NCBI RefSeq assembly: GCF_009725165.1
Contig: NZ_WNZW01000007.1
Span: 186,001-250,000, forward strand
Direction: 5' to 3'
From: Paenibacillus woosongensis
GTDB taxonomy: Bacteria > Bacillota > Bacilli > Paenibacillales > Paenibacillaceae
Length of the DNA: 64,000 nucleotides
The position numbers and the translations under genes are program-made. Every line of letters starts with the position of its first letter. Position 1 is the stretch's first letter. The notes beneath the pieces are model-generated. The model searched no databases. It saw only the letters and a list, made by a program, of their open reading frames with translations, and was not told the DNA's origin. Of the stretch, positions 1-10,500 are shown in pieces.

Positions 1-3000
1 CGTCCGCTCTTTCCCGATATAAAACTTCACGGTCCGGCCGTCAAAGCTTTGTACCGCAGGCCGTGGGAAGTCCGTCGGCAGCTCCAAGATCGGCAGCTCG
101 CCCGACAGCTGTTTCAGCCAGTACTCCTTCTGCGGATGGAGCATCTGCTCGTAGGCTTCGGAATGCTGCCAAACGGCATAATCCTTGTATTGAATACGCA
201 GCGGAGCCAGCTCCTCGCCCCGATACAGGCGGCTAAACTCGTCGAAGAGCAGCGCTGTCGAAATGCCGTCCGAGACGATATGGTGCATATCGAACAGCAG
301 AATGTGGCGATCCTCGGTGACTTCGATCAGGCCGATGCGGAGAAGCGGTGGCTTGGTCAGATCAAACGGGCGATAGTAAGCTTCCACCACTTGATCCCAT
401 TCATGCTCGCTCGCCTGAAAATAATCGACAGCAAACTGCACCTCGTCATAGATGCGCTGGACAAGCTCACCTTGAACCTGCTCAATCCCGGTACGCAGCG
501 TCTCATGGCGCTGAATCAGCGCCCGGAATGCGTGCTCGACGCGCGTGCGGTCCAGCTTGCCTTCGAGAAGAAGCGCCGCCGACATACTGTAACTGCGCTC
601 GGCCCCGTCATGCTGGCTCAGGACGTACAGACGCTTTTGCTCAGATGAAACTGGATAGGACTCGGCCGCAGCCGCCTTTGTAATCTCATACGTCTCCTGC
701 TGCTTTAAGCCGCTGATTCTTTGGGCCAACTGTTCGATCGTCGTGTAGCGAAAAACTTCCCGCAGCGGAACCTCGACTTGCAACTCCCTCCGAATCTTGG
801 AAATCAGCGTAGAGGCCCGCAAGGAATGACCACCCAGGTCAAAGAAATCGTCCTGGACTCCAACTCGCGTAATACCGAGCACCTGCTGCCATATGAGAGC
901 AAGTCTTGTTTCCAGCGTTGTGCGAGGAGCCACATACTCACTGCCCGCTTCTACCTCTCCGGTCGGTTCAGGCAGCGCTTTACGGTCAATTTTACCGTTC
1001 GGCGTGAGCGGAAGCTTATCAAGAGACACCAGCCGGGCCGGGACCATATGGGCCGGCAGCTCTTGCTTCAATTGTGACAGCAGATCACTCAGTTGCAACG
1101 AAGCATCTGACACCACGTAGCCGCACAAATATTTTTGCCCCTGCTCATCCGTATGGTCGGTCACCACAGCCTGCTTGACGCCCGGGTAACGCAGCAGGGC
1201 CGTTTCAATTTCGCCAGGTTCGATCCTGTAGCCCCGAATTTTCACCTGATAGTCGATTCGGCCGATGAAGTCGACGTTGCCGTCTTCCAGCCAGCGGGCC
1301 AAATCGCCTGTCCGATACAGACGTTCGCCCGGCACAAACGGGCTATCCGTAAACTTCTCGGCGGTTAGGTCCGGACGGTTCCAGTACCCGCGCGCCACCC
1401 CGGCACCGCCGATGACCAGCTCGCCCGGAACCCCTACAGGAACCGGCTTTAACGCGGCATCGACAATGTAAAACCGGGCGTTCAGCCAAGCTTTGCCGAT
1501 CGGCACATGACCCGACGGCGGCAGCTTGTCCAGCGGCTCATCGTAAAAGCTGCTGTCAATGGCCGCTTCGGTAACGCCATAACTGTTAATAATACGGAAT
1601 TGTCCGCCAAACCTTTCCTGCAGCAACCGGTAATCGCTGACACTGCATGCATCGGAGCTAGTTATCAGCAACTGCATGGAACTGACGTCCAATCCTTCTC
1701 CATAAATATGCTGCATAAACGGTATGATGAGCGCGGGCGTCGATTCGAATACCGTAATATTCTGGTCCCGAATCCAGCCGTATAAGCGATTCGGATCAAT
1801 CCGGTCATCCTTCGGCACAATCACCATCGTACCTCCGTTATACAGCGTCCGCGCAATGTCTCCGACGAACACGTCAAACGAGAAACTGGCCAGCTGTAGC
1901 AGTCGCACCGGGAACTGATCCAATCGGTACTCACGACGGTACGCCTCCGCCGTATTCACGAGACTACCGTGCTCAATCATGACGCCTTTCGGGCGTCCCG
2001 TCGTTCCCGAGGTGTAGATCACATAAGCCAAGTCTTGCGGAGCGTTGCCGGCAGATTCAAATCCCACGGTTAAGGCATCCCCGTTATAAATTTGTTCATC
2101 GTCCATGGCATAGACAGCTTGAAGCTTCAGCCCGTCATCAGCCAACCAGCCTTCGGCCCGCTCCAACAGATGACGCTGCGTAAGCAGCACAGATGCATCA
2201 CTATCGCTGAGCATGTACTCAATCCGCTCCGCAGGATATTCGGGGTCCAGCGGCACATAGGCTCCGCCGGCTTTCCAAACGGCGAGCACCCCGACCAGCA
2301 GTTCCACCGAACGCTCCGCCCAGATCCCCGTAATCGTCTCCCTTCCCACGCCCTGTTCGCGAAGGAGAGAAGCCAGTCGCTCAGCGCGTTCGTTTAATTC
2401 GCCGTAGGTCAGCTGTTTGTCCATATAGACGACTGCGGGATGATCCGGAATTTCCCGGGCAAACTTTTCAACATACCAATGAAACGCTTCTCCCTCGCTC
2501 AGCCCTGTCACCGGCGGGTTAAAGACGTTAAGAATGCGCTGCCTCTCCTCATCGCTCAGCAGAGAAATCTCGCGTACGGAAAGTTCAGGATCCTGAAGAA
2601 ACTGGTCCAGCACGGTTACATACTGTTCCATAATCCGCTCAATCTCAGCCGGCTCGAACAGATCCATACGATAGGAAGCATGGAGAATGACATGTTCTTC
2701 ATTCAGCATATGGTCAAAGCGCAGCAGCAAATCGTCCATCTCGTGCCTAGCGAAATGAGCCTCCAGGCGTACCTTGATTTCCTCATACTCCTCAATTTTC
2801 AAAGGCAAATATTCCAAAGACGTGCGGAACAGACCCGTAAGATCGTTGCGGCCGTGTTGTTCGCGTAAGTCCTGGATCAATTGGTTATAAGGGTATTTCT
2901 GATACCTCAAATCCGCCATATTTTCTCTGGAAACCGTTTGGAGCAAAGAAAGAACGTTCTCATCTGGATTTAGACGAATCCGCGTAGCTACGGTGCTGAC

Positions 3001-3867
3001 GAACATGCCGATCGTTTCTTTTTCCTTCTTGCTGGTGCGATTGGCGAAAACCGTGCCGACCGGAACATCCGTGCTGTCGGTCAACTTATACAATAAGACG
3101 TACATGGCGGACAGAAATAACGTATATAAGCTGACCTGATATTGTTCGCTGAAGGCTAGAATGCGTTCATACCGGGAACCATCCAAAGTAATGGCCAGTT
3201 TATCGGATTCGCTGCCGATCGAGTGTGGCGGAACCGATTTAATCCCGGTCGTTTCAGGCAAAGTGTTGTACTTCGTCAACCAGTATTCCTTGCCTTTTTG
3301 ATAACGCTCCGATTGCTCATATTCACACTCCGCGAAAATATAATCCTGATAGGAAGGGGCCTGGTAACTGCTGGAGATGCCTTTGCGCAGTTCCAGGTAT
3401 TTTTCCATCACCGCATGCAGCAAAGCATTGACGGACAAGCCGTCGGCGATAATATGATTTATCGTCAAATTGAGCCATACTTGACCGTTCGCAAAATGGA
3501 TCATCGTAAATTGGTGGAGGTGTTCGTCGAACACGCTGGCCGGTTTTTCGCTTACTTCTTTCACCCAAGCATAGAATTGTTCGGTTGTACCTATTTCGAG
3601 GCGGCTTATTCTAGCTTGGACCTTCTCCGGCTCTTCGAACCACTGCGTTGGATTTTGCAAATCCCCGCTAATGCGGATTCGGAAAGCGTCATAGGTTTTA
3701 ACGATCTCTGCTGCCGCTTGCTCCAGAAGCGGTGTGTCGATCTCGCCCGTAATCTGGTAGGTTGCGGAAAGCATCGTGATGGACGTTCCCGGATTCATAA
3801 TTTCCATGAACCATATTCGGCGCTGGGCTTGCGTTAATCCATATTGCTCGTTGGTATTCTCTCTCAC
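1..3867 (-). CDS. pmxE: PmxE N-terminal part: polymyxin synthetase starter module (Cs-A(Dab)-T-C...), truncated by window edge
   Basis: This non-ribosomal peptide synthetase is open to the left edge, with 1289 codons visible. The chosen start is GTG 3867, preceded by a GGGAGG ribosome site; no earlier start fits. Domain order is a condensation domain (active motif NHIIADG near residue 137), an adenylation domain (SGTTGRPKG near 620), a carrier domain (DLGGHSL near 1012) and a second condensation domain (HHIVSDG near 1196) cut by the edge. The first C domain starts a chain and resembles lipo-initiation domains, which attach the fatty acid to residue 1. A-domain pocket residues read D-V-G-E-I-S-S-I-D-K, the known 2,4-diaminobutyrate code. 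By synteny with polymyxin clusters this is PmxE (modules 1-5), lying last in the gene order but acting first. Identity as pmxE is inferred from module content and order; modules 2-5 are outside the window. Confidence 0.9.
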   Translation of the reverse strand, partial: MRENTNEQYGLTQAQRRIWFMEIMNPGTSITMLSATYQITGEIDTPLLEQAAAEIVKTYDAFRIRISGDLQNPTQWFEEPEKVQARISRLEIGTTEQFYAWVKEVSEKPASVFDEHLHQFTMIHFANGQVWLNLTINHIIADGLSVNALLHAVMEKYLELRKGISSSYQAPSYQDYIFAECEYEQSERYQKGKEYWLTKYNTLPETTGIKSVPPHSIGSESDKLAITLDGSRYERILAFSEQYQVSLYTLFLSAMYVLLYKLTDSTDVPVGTVFANRTSKKEKETIGMFVSTVATRIRLNPDENVLSLLQTVSRENMADLRYQKYPYNQLIQDLREQHGRNDLTGLFRTSLEYLPLKIEEYEEIKVRLEAHFARHEMDDLLLRFDHMLNEEHVILHASYRMDLFEPAEIERIMEQYVTVLDQFLQDPELSVREISLLSDEERQRILNVFNPPVTGLSEGEAFHWYVEKFAREIPDHPAVVYMDKQLTYGELNERAERLASLLREQGVGRETITGIWAERSVELLVGVLAVWKAGGAYVPLDPEYPAERIEYMLSDSDASVLLTQRHLLERAEGWLADDGLKLQAVYAMDDEQIYNGDALTVGFESAGNAPQDLAYVIYTSGTTGRPKGVMIEHGSLVNTAEAYRREYRLDQFPVRLLQLASFSFDVFVGDIARTLYNGGTMVIVPKDDRIDPNRLYGWIRDQNITVFESTPALIIPFMQHIYGEGLDVSSMQLLITSSDACSVSDYRLLQERFGGQFRIINSYGVTEAAIDSSFYDEPLDKLPPSGHVPIGKAWLNARFYIVDAALKPVPVGVPGELVIGGAGVARGYWNRPDLTAEKFTDSPFVPGERLYRTGDLARWLEDGNVDFIGRIDYQVKIRGYRIEPGEIETALLRYPGVKQAVVTDHTDEQGQKYLCGYVVSDASLQLSDLLSQLKQELPAHMVPARLVSLDKLPLTPNGKIDRKALPEPTGEVEAGSEYVAPRTTLETRLALIWQQVLGITRVGVQDDFFDLGGHSLRASTLISKIRRELQVEVPLREVFRYTTIEQLAQRISGLKQQETYEITKAAAAESYPVSSEQKRLYVLSQHDGAERSYSMSAALLLEGKLDRTRVEHAFRALIQRHETLRTGIEQVQGELVQRIYDEVQFAVDYFQASEHEWDQVVEAYYRPFDLTKPPLLRIGLIEVTEDRHILLFDMHHIVSDGISTALLFDEFSRLYRGEELAPLRIQYKDYAVWQHSEAYEQMLHPQKEYWLKQLSGELPILELPTDFPRPAVQSFDGRTVKFYIGKERT

Positions 3868-4010
3868 ATCGACACCCTCCCTGTTTTGAAATTCTTTATA
3901 GATAGGTTAGCCCCCCGTTTTCTAGTAATTCCCAGTCGTAGAGTCATACCTTGACTACTAAAAAACGCTGTCGCATTCGTAAGCAGGAAACAGCCCGCCG
4001 CAAAGCGGGT
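3868..4010 (-). other. pmxD-pmxE intergenic region with small stem-loop
   Basis: This is a 143-bp gap. Just past the pmxD stop, a short GC stem (CCCGC at 3994-3998 with GCGGG at 4005-4009) is followed on the minus strand by a T-containing stretch and later a run of six T. It could be a weak terminator or attenuator. A separate promoter for pmxE here is possible, but I see no convincing -35/-10 pair. Confidence 0.35.
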
Positions 4011-5744
4011 CTAGCCGTAAAGCCGGGCGTAATAACCCCCGCGCGCCAGCAGGTCCTGATGGCGGCCCCGCTCGACGACCATCCCTTGGTTCATGACGGT
4101 AATCAAATCCGCATGTTCCACGGTGCTGAGACGGTGGGCGATTAGGATGGTGGTGCGACCCTTCATCAATTCGTTCAGGGCCTGCTGTACCCAATGCTGG
4201 GATTCGTTGTCCAGCGCGGAAGTCGCTTCGTCCAGCAGCAAAATCGGGGCGTTTTTGAGAATCGCCCGGGCGATTGCAATTCGCTGCCTTTGTCCGCCCG
4301 ACAATGACGCTCCTCTCTCTCCCACCGGCGTTTTATACTGTTCCGGAAATTCCTGAATGAAAGGGTGAGCGTACGCCGCTTTGGCCGCTTCGATCACTTC
4401 TTCATCCGTTGCATCCGGGCTGCCGTAACGAATGTTTTCCTCAATCGTGCCGGTAAACAAGAATGGCTCCTGCGGAACATATGCAATCTGCCTGCGGATT
4501 TCGTCCAGCGTATAATGGCCGAATGGTTTGCCTTGGACCAGGATTTCTCCGCTGTCCACAGGATAAAAGCCGAGCAGCAGCTTGATCAGCGTACTTTTGC
4601 CGCTGCCGCTGGCCCCCACGATCGCGGCGACCTGACCGGGAAAAACCTGCAAGGACATACCGACAAGCACCTTTTTATCCCCCTGATAGGAAAATTCCAC
4701 ATCGCGAAACTCCACCGCAGCCTCCGACACGAGCTCGCTGTGAGGAGATCCCAATCGCTCCGGTTCCTCTTCCTCTCTTAGTACCTCTTGAACCCGGTGA
4801 GCGCCCGCGAGCGAATTTTGGGTCATCGACAGAACCATGCCTAAGTTCAACAAGGCGTGCGTCAGATTCACTTGCAGAACCGCCAGAGCGGCGACGCTTC
4901 CCATTCCCATCAGTCCGTAAGCATAAAGCAGACTGCCGATGACGATAATGCCGCAGAACGTGACGTAGCTGATAAAATGGTTTACCGCAGCCTGCATGCC
5001 GTTCTTCTGCGCGGTTTGCCGAAGCATCTGCGTCATTTGTTCGTTCAGCGCCTCGTATTGGCCGTAAATTGTGCGAATGCGGAACAGCTTCACAATTTGA
5101 ATACCGCCCATAAAATCTTTAAACTTTTGGGTCATTTTACCGAGTGTTTGCAAGCCTTGTTCGGACAAGACGCGAATATCCCGCGCAAATTTCAGGCTGA
5201 CCCCGGAGGACAGCAGCAGAATAACGATGGATACCCCGGCAAACCGCCAATCGATCAACACCATGGAGGCAATGGAGCCGATGCAAAAGACAACTTGAAG
5301 CAGCAAAACGAAGTAAACCTGCGAGAATGTAAACTCAACGGTCGTTACATCGTTGTTCACCCGTGACAGCAAGTCCCCATGGTGCGTCTGCTCCAGGAAT
5401 CTCGGCCGCACCCGGCACAGCTTGTCATAAAGGCGTTCGCGGATATTCAGCACGGTCAGCTCGACACTTCGCTGGTATAAGTAAATGAACCAGGGAGAAA
5501 TCACATTTTCCAGAAACAGGGCCACGCCCAAAATAATAAAGGCTCCCACCATCAGAGACGTATCTCGGGACACGGCGAAATCTACCAAATTATGTACGAC
5601 CAAGCTGAAGGCGATCAGGAACAAGGTTTGGGTGAGCGCCGTTACGGCCAGGCCAATGGCGTACTGGGTTTTACGCTTGCGGTTCATAAACGTCAGCAAG
5701 TAGCCGAGTTCTTTTACTTGCGAGAGCCATCCGCCATTTTTCAT
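4011..5744 (-). CDS. pmxD: PmxD, ABC transporter with fused membrane and ATPase domains
   Basis: A 577-residue exporter half-transporter. The N-terminal ~310 residues form six hydrophobic membrane segments. The C-terminal ATPase carries Walker A (GASGSGKST), the LSGGQ signature, Walker B (ILLLDEATSALD) and the switch His (IAHRLSTV). The ATG at 5744 overlaps the pmxC stop by 4 bases (translational coupling), with a GGAGGTGG ribosome site. In polymyxin clusters the PmxC/PmxD pair between pmxB and pmxE is linked to product export and self-protection. That role is taken from family knowledge; the sequence shows only an ABC exporter placed exactly there. PmxC and PmxD probably work as a heterodimer. 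Confidence 0.92.
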   Translation of the reverse strand: MKNGGWLSQVKELGYLLTFMNRKRKTQYAIGLAVTALTQTLFLIAFSLVVHNLVDFAVSRDTSLMVGAFIILGVALFLENVISPWFIYLYQRSVELTVLNIRERLYDKLCRVRPRFLEQTHHGDLLSRVNNDVTTVEFTFSQVYFVLLLQVVFCIGSIASMVLIDWRFAGVSIVILLLSSGVSLKFARDIRVLSEQGLQTLGKMTQKFKDFMGGIQIVKLFRIRTIYGQYEALNEQMTQMLRQTAQKNGMQAAVNHFISYVTFCGIIVIGSLLYAYGLMGMGSVAALAVLQVNLTHALLNLGMVLSMTQNSLAGAHRVQEVLREEEEPERLGSPHSELVSEAAVEFRDVEFSYQGDKKVLVGMSLQVFPGQVAAIVGASGSGKSTLIKLLLGFYPVDSGEILVQGKPFGHYTLDEIRRQIAYVPQEPFLFTGTIEENIRYGSPDATDEEVIEAAKAAYAHPFIQEFPEQYKTPVGERGASLSGGQRQRIAIARAILKNAPILLLDEATSALDNESQHWVQQALNELMKGRTTILIAHRLSTVEHADLITVMNQGMVVERGRHQDLLARGGYYARLYG

Positions 5745-7567
5745 GTGTACTCCACCTCCCTGCGCTCGGCAGACTCGGTAAATTCCTGGTAGTACGACTG
5801 GGCGTACAATCCCTTCATCTCCAGCAATTGTTCATGAGTGCCCTTTTCCACAATATTCCCCTGCTCCATAACCCAAATTTCGTCAGCGTTTTGTACCGTA
5901 GAAAGCCGATGAGCAATAACCATCGTCGTTCTCTGCTTCATCAATACGCCCAGCGCTTCCTGAACCGCGCTTTCCGACTCCGGATCAAGAGCTGACGTTG
6001 ACTCGTCCAGCAGCAGAATGGGGGCATCCTTCAGAAAAGCCCGGGCCATTGCAATGCGCTGGCGCTGCCCGCCGGACAAAAAGCCTCCGCGCTCTCCGAC
6101 ATACGTCTGGTAGCCGCCGAGAAGCTGCATAATGAAGGAATGCGCCTGAGCAGCTTTGGCAGCTTCGATAATCTCGTCCATCGACGCTTCTTCCCGCCCG
6201 TAGCCGATATTTTCGGCGATCGTGCCGCTAAACAAATATGAATCCTGGGTTACCACGGAAAAATGCGACCGAAGCTGCTCCGGATCAGCGCCGTGGATCA
6301 GGCTGCCGAACACGCGGATTTCACCCTGGTCCTTCGGAAGCGGATAAAAGCCGCATACAAGCTTGAACACCGTGCTCTTCCCTCCGCCGCTCGCTCCAAC
6401 AAGCGCAATCGTCTTCCCTTCCGGTACCGAGAAGCTAACATTCCGCAGAATCGGGGTGCCCTCCTCATACCCGAAGGTGACGTTCTGAAACTCGATGGGA
6501 GCGGCACTCGATTTCGGAAGCAAACGGCCATTTTTCGTTTCGGTCGGCTGCTCGACAATTTCGAAAACTCTTCTCAGGGCACCGGTCATTTCGAACGTCC
6601 GCGTGATGAGCTCGGGAATATGCTCTAGCGGCTCCAGACACAGATTCAGCAAGTACAGGAAGGCAACCAGCTCTCCCGCGCCTAACTGCCCTTTGAAGAT
6701 CAAATAGCTTCCGTAACTGACGGCGAAAATGATCGGGCTGATCATCAGCGTGGACAGCAGCGGATTGACCCAGGCTTCCCGCTTTTTTACAGCCAGTTTT
6801 TTCTGAGCCGTTACTTGCAGCAGTGCCTGGTAGGAGCGAGATAACATATCGGATAGCAGATAACTTTTTACAATAGGCATCCCCCCAAGCGTATCCTGGA
6901 GATTGACGTTCATTCGTCCCATATTCGCCTGGGCTTCCTCTGTCAACCGCTCGAGCTGCTTACCAATCCATTGGGAAACAAGTAGTGCTAAGGGAAATAG
7001 CAGCAGGCTGTACAGCATCAGTTCCCATTGAAGGTAGATTAAATAAGCAAAACAACCGATGAACAACAGCGGATGATAAAACCACTGGGCCAGGTCCCGA
7101 ATCATAAACTGCTGAATGAGCTGCAAATCGTTGTTGATCCGCGACAATACGTCGCCGGAGTGCTGCTTTTCAAAATAGGAGACCGGGAGCTTGCCGATAT
7201 GCCGCATGACATGGTTGCGGATATCCTGTACCGCAGACGCACTGCTTCGCTCCACACCAAAGCTCATAAAAAACTTCGCCGGAACACCGATCAAGATGAC
7301 CACAAAGACGGTGTACACGATTTGCAGAACGACTGGCCCCGCCCCCTTCTCGGCCTGGGTGGTCAACTGCTCGATCAAACTTCCCGTCCATATCTCAATA
7401 ACAGCGGCAGCAATTGCGGACAACGTACCAACGATCATCCAGCCTTTGTGAGGGCCTACAAAGGACATCAGCCAGCGGAGCGCTTTCCAGGTAGCGTAAG
7501 CGGTTTGCCGTTTGGAGAGCGCTGCTGTGACTTCTACTTGAATAGACGGCTGGCGGTCAGCTTCCAT
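5741..7567 (-). CDS. pmxC: PmxC, ABC transporter with fused membrane and ATPase domains
   Basis: A 608-residue ABC exporter with an N-terminal membrane domain (several hydrophobic segments in residues ~30-310) and a C-terminal ATPase. The ATPase shows Walker A GASGGGKST, LSGGQ, Walker B ILLLDESTSALD and IAHRLSTV, all intact. The start at 7567 lies 11 bases inside the end of pmxB and the stop overlaps the pmxD start by 4 bases, so pmxB-C-D form one tightly coupled transcript. Length and position match the first of the two exporters in polymyxin clusters. Substrate export (polymyxin, perhaps also transport linked to resistance) is inferred from context. Confidence 0.92.
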   Translation of the reverse strand: MEADRQPSIQVEVTAALSKRQTAYATWKALRWLMSFVGPHKGWMIVGTLSAIAAAVIEIWTGSLIEQLTTQAEKGAGPVVLQIVYTVFVVILIGVPAKFFMSFGVERSSASAVQDIRNHVMRHIGKLPVSYFEKQHSGDVLSRINNDLQLIQQFMIRDLAQWFYHPLLFIGCFAYLIYLQWELMLYSLLLFPLALLVSQWIGKQLERLTEEAQANMGRMNVNLQDTLGGMPIVKSYLLSDMLSRSYQALLQVTAQKKLAVKKREAWVNPLLSTLMISPIIFAVSYGSYLIFKGQLGAGELVAFLYLLNLCLEPLEHIPELITRTFEMTGALRRVFEIVEQPTETKNGRLLPKSSAAPIEFQNVTFGYEEGTPILRNVSFSVPEGKTIALVGASGGGKSTVFKLVCGFYPLPKDQGEIRVFGSLIHGADPEQLRSHFSVVTQDSYLFSGTIAENIGYGREEASMDEIIEAAKAAQAHSFIMQLLGGYQTYVGERGGFLSGGQRQRIAMARAFLKDAPILLLDESTSALDPESESAVQEALGVLMKQRTTMVIAHRLSTVQNADEIWVMEQGNIVEKGTHEQLLEMKGLYAQSYYQEFTESAERREVEYT

Positions 7568-10500
7568 GCAGTACCCCGGCCTCCGCTTCGATCTGCCGCT
7601 TGACTTGCGCTAAGATGTCCCGGATAACGACTGCCGTTTCTTCCACACGCGTAAGTTCCAGCAATTCCTCGTGTGCGCCCTCCAGCCGGTAATCGGCGTA
7701 AGCCTGCGTCGTTGCCCCCCGCCAGGACGGCAATTGATGCTCCCGGCGGAACGCTTCGCTGTCCTTCGCAATCAGTTCGTAAATCCGGGCCGAGACCGTG
7801 CCGGAATTAACAAGCTGCGCTTCATACGCTAAGGTCGCTTTGACCTTCCGATGAACCCGCTCCCGCACGAGCGGGTTGCTCATTAATTCCTTCTCTTCTT
7901 CGTCGAAATCGGCAAGCATTTCTTTAAGCTCTTTTTCTGACGTTTCGGGAGGCGTCAGCGTGTTCTTAATCCACGAGTCCACCATGAGCACATCCGTTAC
8001 GGAATACCCTCTTTTCTCCATCGTTTTGGCTACCTCGAACGTCAGGTTGCCCCCGAAGCAGTAACCGAGCAGCACGTAAGGTCCTTCCGGCTGGATGCGG
8101 ACAATCTCATCCACATAACGGTTCAGCATGACTTCGTAATCGTTCGTGTCGTCGATAAAATCAATGCCGTAGAGCACGAACCGACCGTCGAGCCTGGTTG
8201 CGAGCTCACGGTAACCGATGCCGAAGCCGCTGCCCGGAGGGAAGCAGAACACGTTCAGATCCCCTTCTTTATTCAGCTTAATGAAGGAGTCTCCCCCTTT
8301 ATCCAGGCCGAGCCCCCCCTCGCCGAAAGCCATGGCTTCAACTGTAACATTGTGGAATTGGCGGTTCAGCGGTATCTCGATGCCCGTTTCATCGTAAACG
8401 GCTTGAATAAGCCGCATCAGACTTAACGAATTGCCACCGAGCTCAAAAAAGTTATCCTTTACGCCGACCTGAGGAACGCCAAGCGTATCCTGCCAGGCGC
8501 GGGCGATTTTCATTTCGAGCAGCGTTCTCGGCGCGACATATTCCGCTCCTAAGACCACGGCTTCCTCTGGCGCGGGCAGCGCTTTGCGGTTCATTTTCCC
8601 GTTCGGAGTCAGCGGCATTTGCGAAAGCTGAACGAGGTACGAAGGAATCATATACCCCGGTAGCTGTTTGGCGAGCTCCACCTTGAGTTCATGCGCTGCC
8701 AGCCTCGTTTCCGCGACGTAGTAAGCGACAAGCTGCTTTTGGCCGTTCGCGTCGTTGCGGTCGAGCACCTTGGCTTCTTGCACGGCGGCAATCCTCAGCA
8801 GTTGCGTCTCGATTTCGTCCAGCTCGATCCGGTACCCGCGGATTTTGACCTGGTGGTCGATCCGGCCTAAGTATTCGATGTTTCCATCCGGCAGCCAAGC
8901 TGCCAAGTCACCCGAACGGTAAAGTTTCTCCCCCTCTGCAAACGGGGAATCAACGAACTTCTCTGCCGTCAGATCTGGACGGTTCAGGTATCCTCTCGCA
9001 AGGCCTTCTCCGGCCACGTACATTTCGCCTGCTACGCCGATCGGCACAGGGTGGCGGTTTTCATCCAGGACGTACACCCTCAGCGTCGGAATTGGCTTGC
9101 CGATATTGCTCTTCGCCGCCTCTATTTCGATCCATGTGATTTCCTTATACGTAACATGAACCGTCGTCTCGGTAATGCCGTACATATTGATCAGCTTCGT
9201 CTCCGGGTACTTCGTCTTAAAACCCTTGAGCAGCAGCGGACTCAGCGCTTCGCCCCCGAAGATGACGTTACGAATCCGCAGATCGTACGGATGATCCGCT
9301 AAGACCTTACGCAGCAACTGGTAGAAGTACGTTGGCGTCTGGTTCAAAATCGTGACCTGCTCGCGGCCCAGCAGCGCCAGAAAATCAGCCGGGTTTTTCG
9401 CCGTAAGCGGCGGTACGATGACCAGCTTGCCTCCATTCAGCAGCGCTCCGTACATTTCCCAGACGGAGAAATCGAAGCAGAACGAGTGGAATAGCGTCCA
9501 CGTGTCGGATGGCCCAAAGTCGAACAGGTTCTTGTCATTGAACAGAAGGCGTACGACGTTCTTATGCTCGATCAGCGTTCCTTTCGGTCTGCCGGTCGTT
9601 CCCGACGTGTAAATAACGTAAGCTAAGTTCCTCGGCCCGGAGATCGGCTCCAGATTCGAAGCGTTCAACGTATCGTCGGAGTTCGTATCACTGTCTCTGT
9701 CTCCCCACACGAAATCGTCCAATTCAAGGCGTATTCCAGCGAAGTCGGTCTTCTCGTGCAGATGCTTTTGAATCAGCAATAACGGTGCTCCCGAATCCTC
9801 AATCATGAAGCGGATGCGCTCCTCAGGGTACTCGGGATCGACAGGAACGTACGCTCCGCCCGCTTTGAGAATCGCCAGGATGCCGACGACCATATCAAGC
9901 GAGCGCTCGGCCAGAATCGCTACCAACTGGTCTGCTTCGACTCCTGCCTCCCGCAGCTTCCGCGCAAGGCGGTTAGACCGTTCGTTCAGCTCACGGTAGG
10001 TCAACTGCCGCTCGTTCATGACGGCGGCCACCTTGTCCGGGTAAAGCTCCACCTGCTCTTCGAACAGGCCGTGAATCGTTTTTCCCCGCTCGAACTCAGT
10101 TTCGGTGTCATTAAACCGCTTCAGCAGCGTCTCCGTCTCGTCTGAAGACAGCATAGCGGCTTGTCCGAGCTCCAGATCCGGATGAAATAATAACACAGAC
10201 AGTAGCCGAACAAGATGGTCGGCCGCCTGTTCCACAAATGCCCGCTCGTACCGCTGCCTGTCAAAGCTTACTTCCAACTCGATGGACTGGTCTTTACGAT
10301 CGAAGCAGAAAACGGTATCGGCTGCCACCTGGCTGCCCAGCGGTCCCGGATGAATCTGGGCGAAGGATGCGACGGTATTGACGACCGGGTGGCCATCCCC
10401 CGTATAGTCCAGATGAAGCTTCTCCAGCATTTTCCGAAAAGGCAGGTGTTGATGCTCCAGCGCCTCGCCGATGGAGGCTTTGATGCCCCCAAGCAGCGTC

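Noticed and set aside
3323..3568. Opposite-frame peptide with many arginines in pmxE
   Set aside because: It lies inside the starter C domain in another frame and has no ribosome site.
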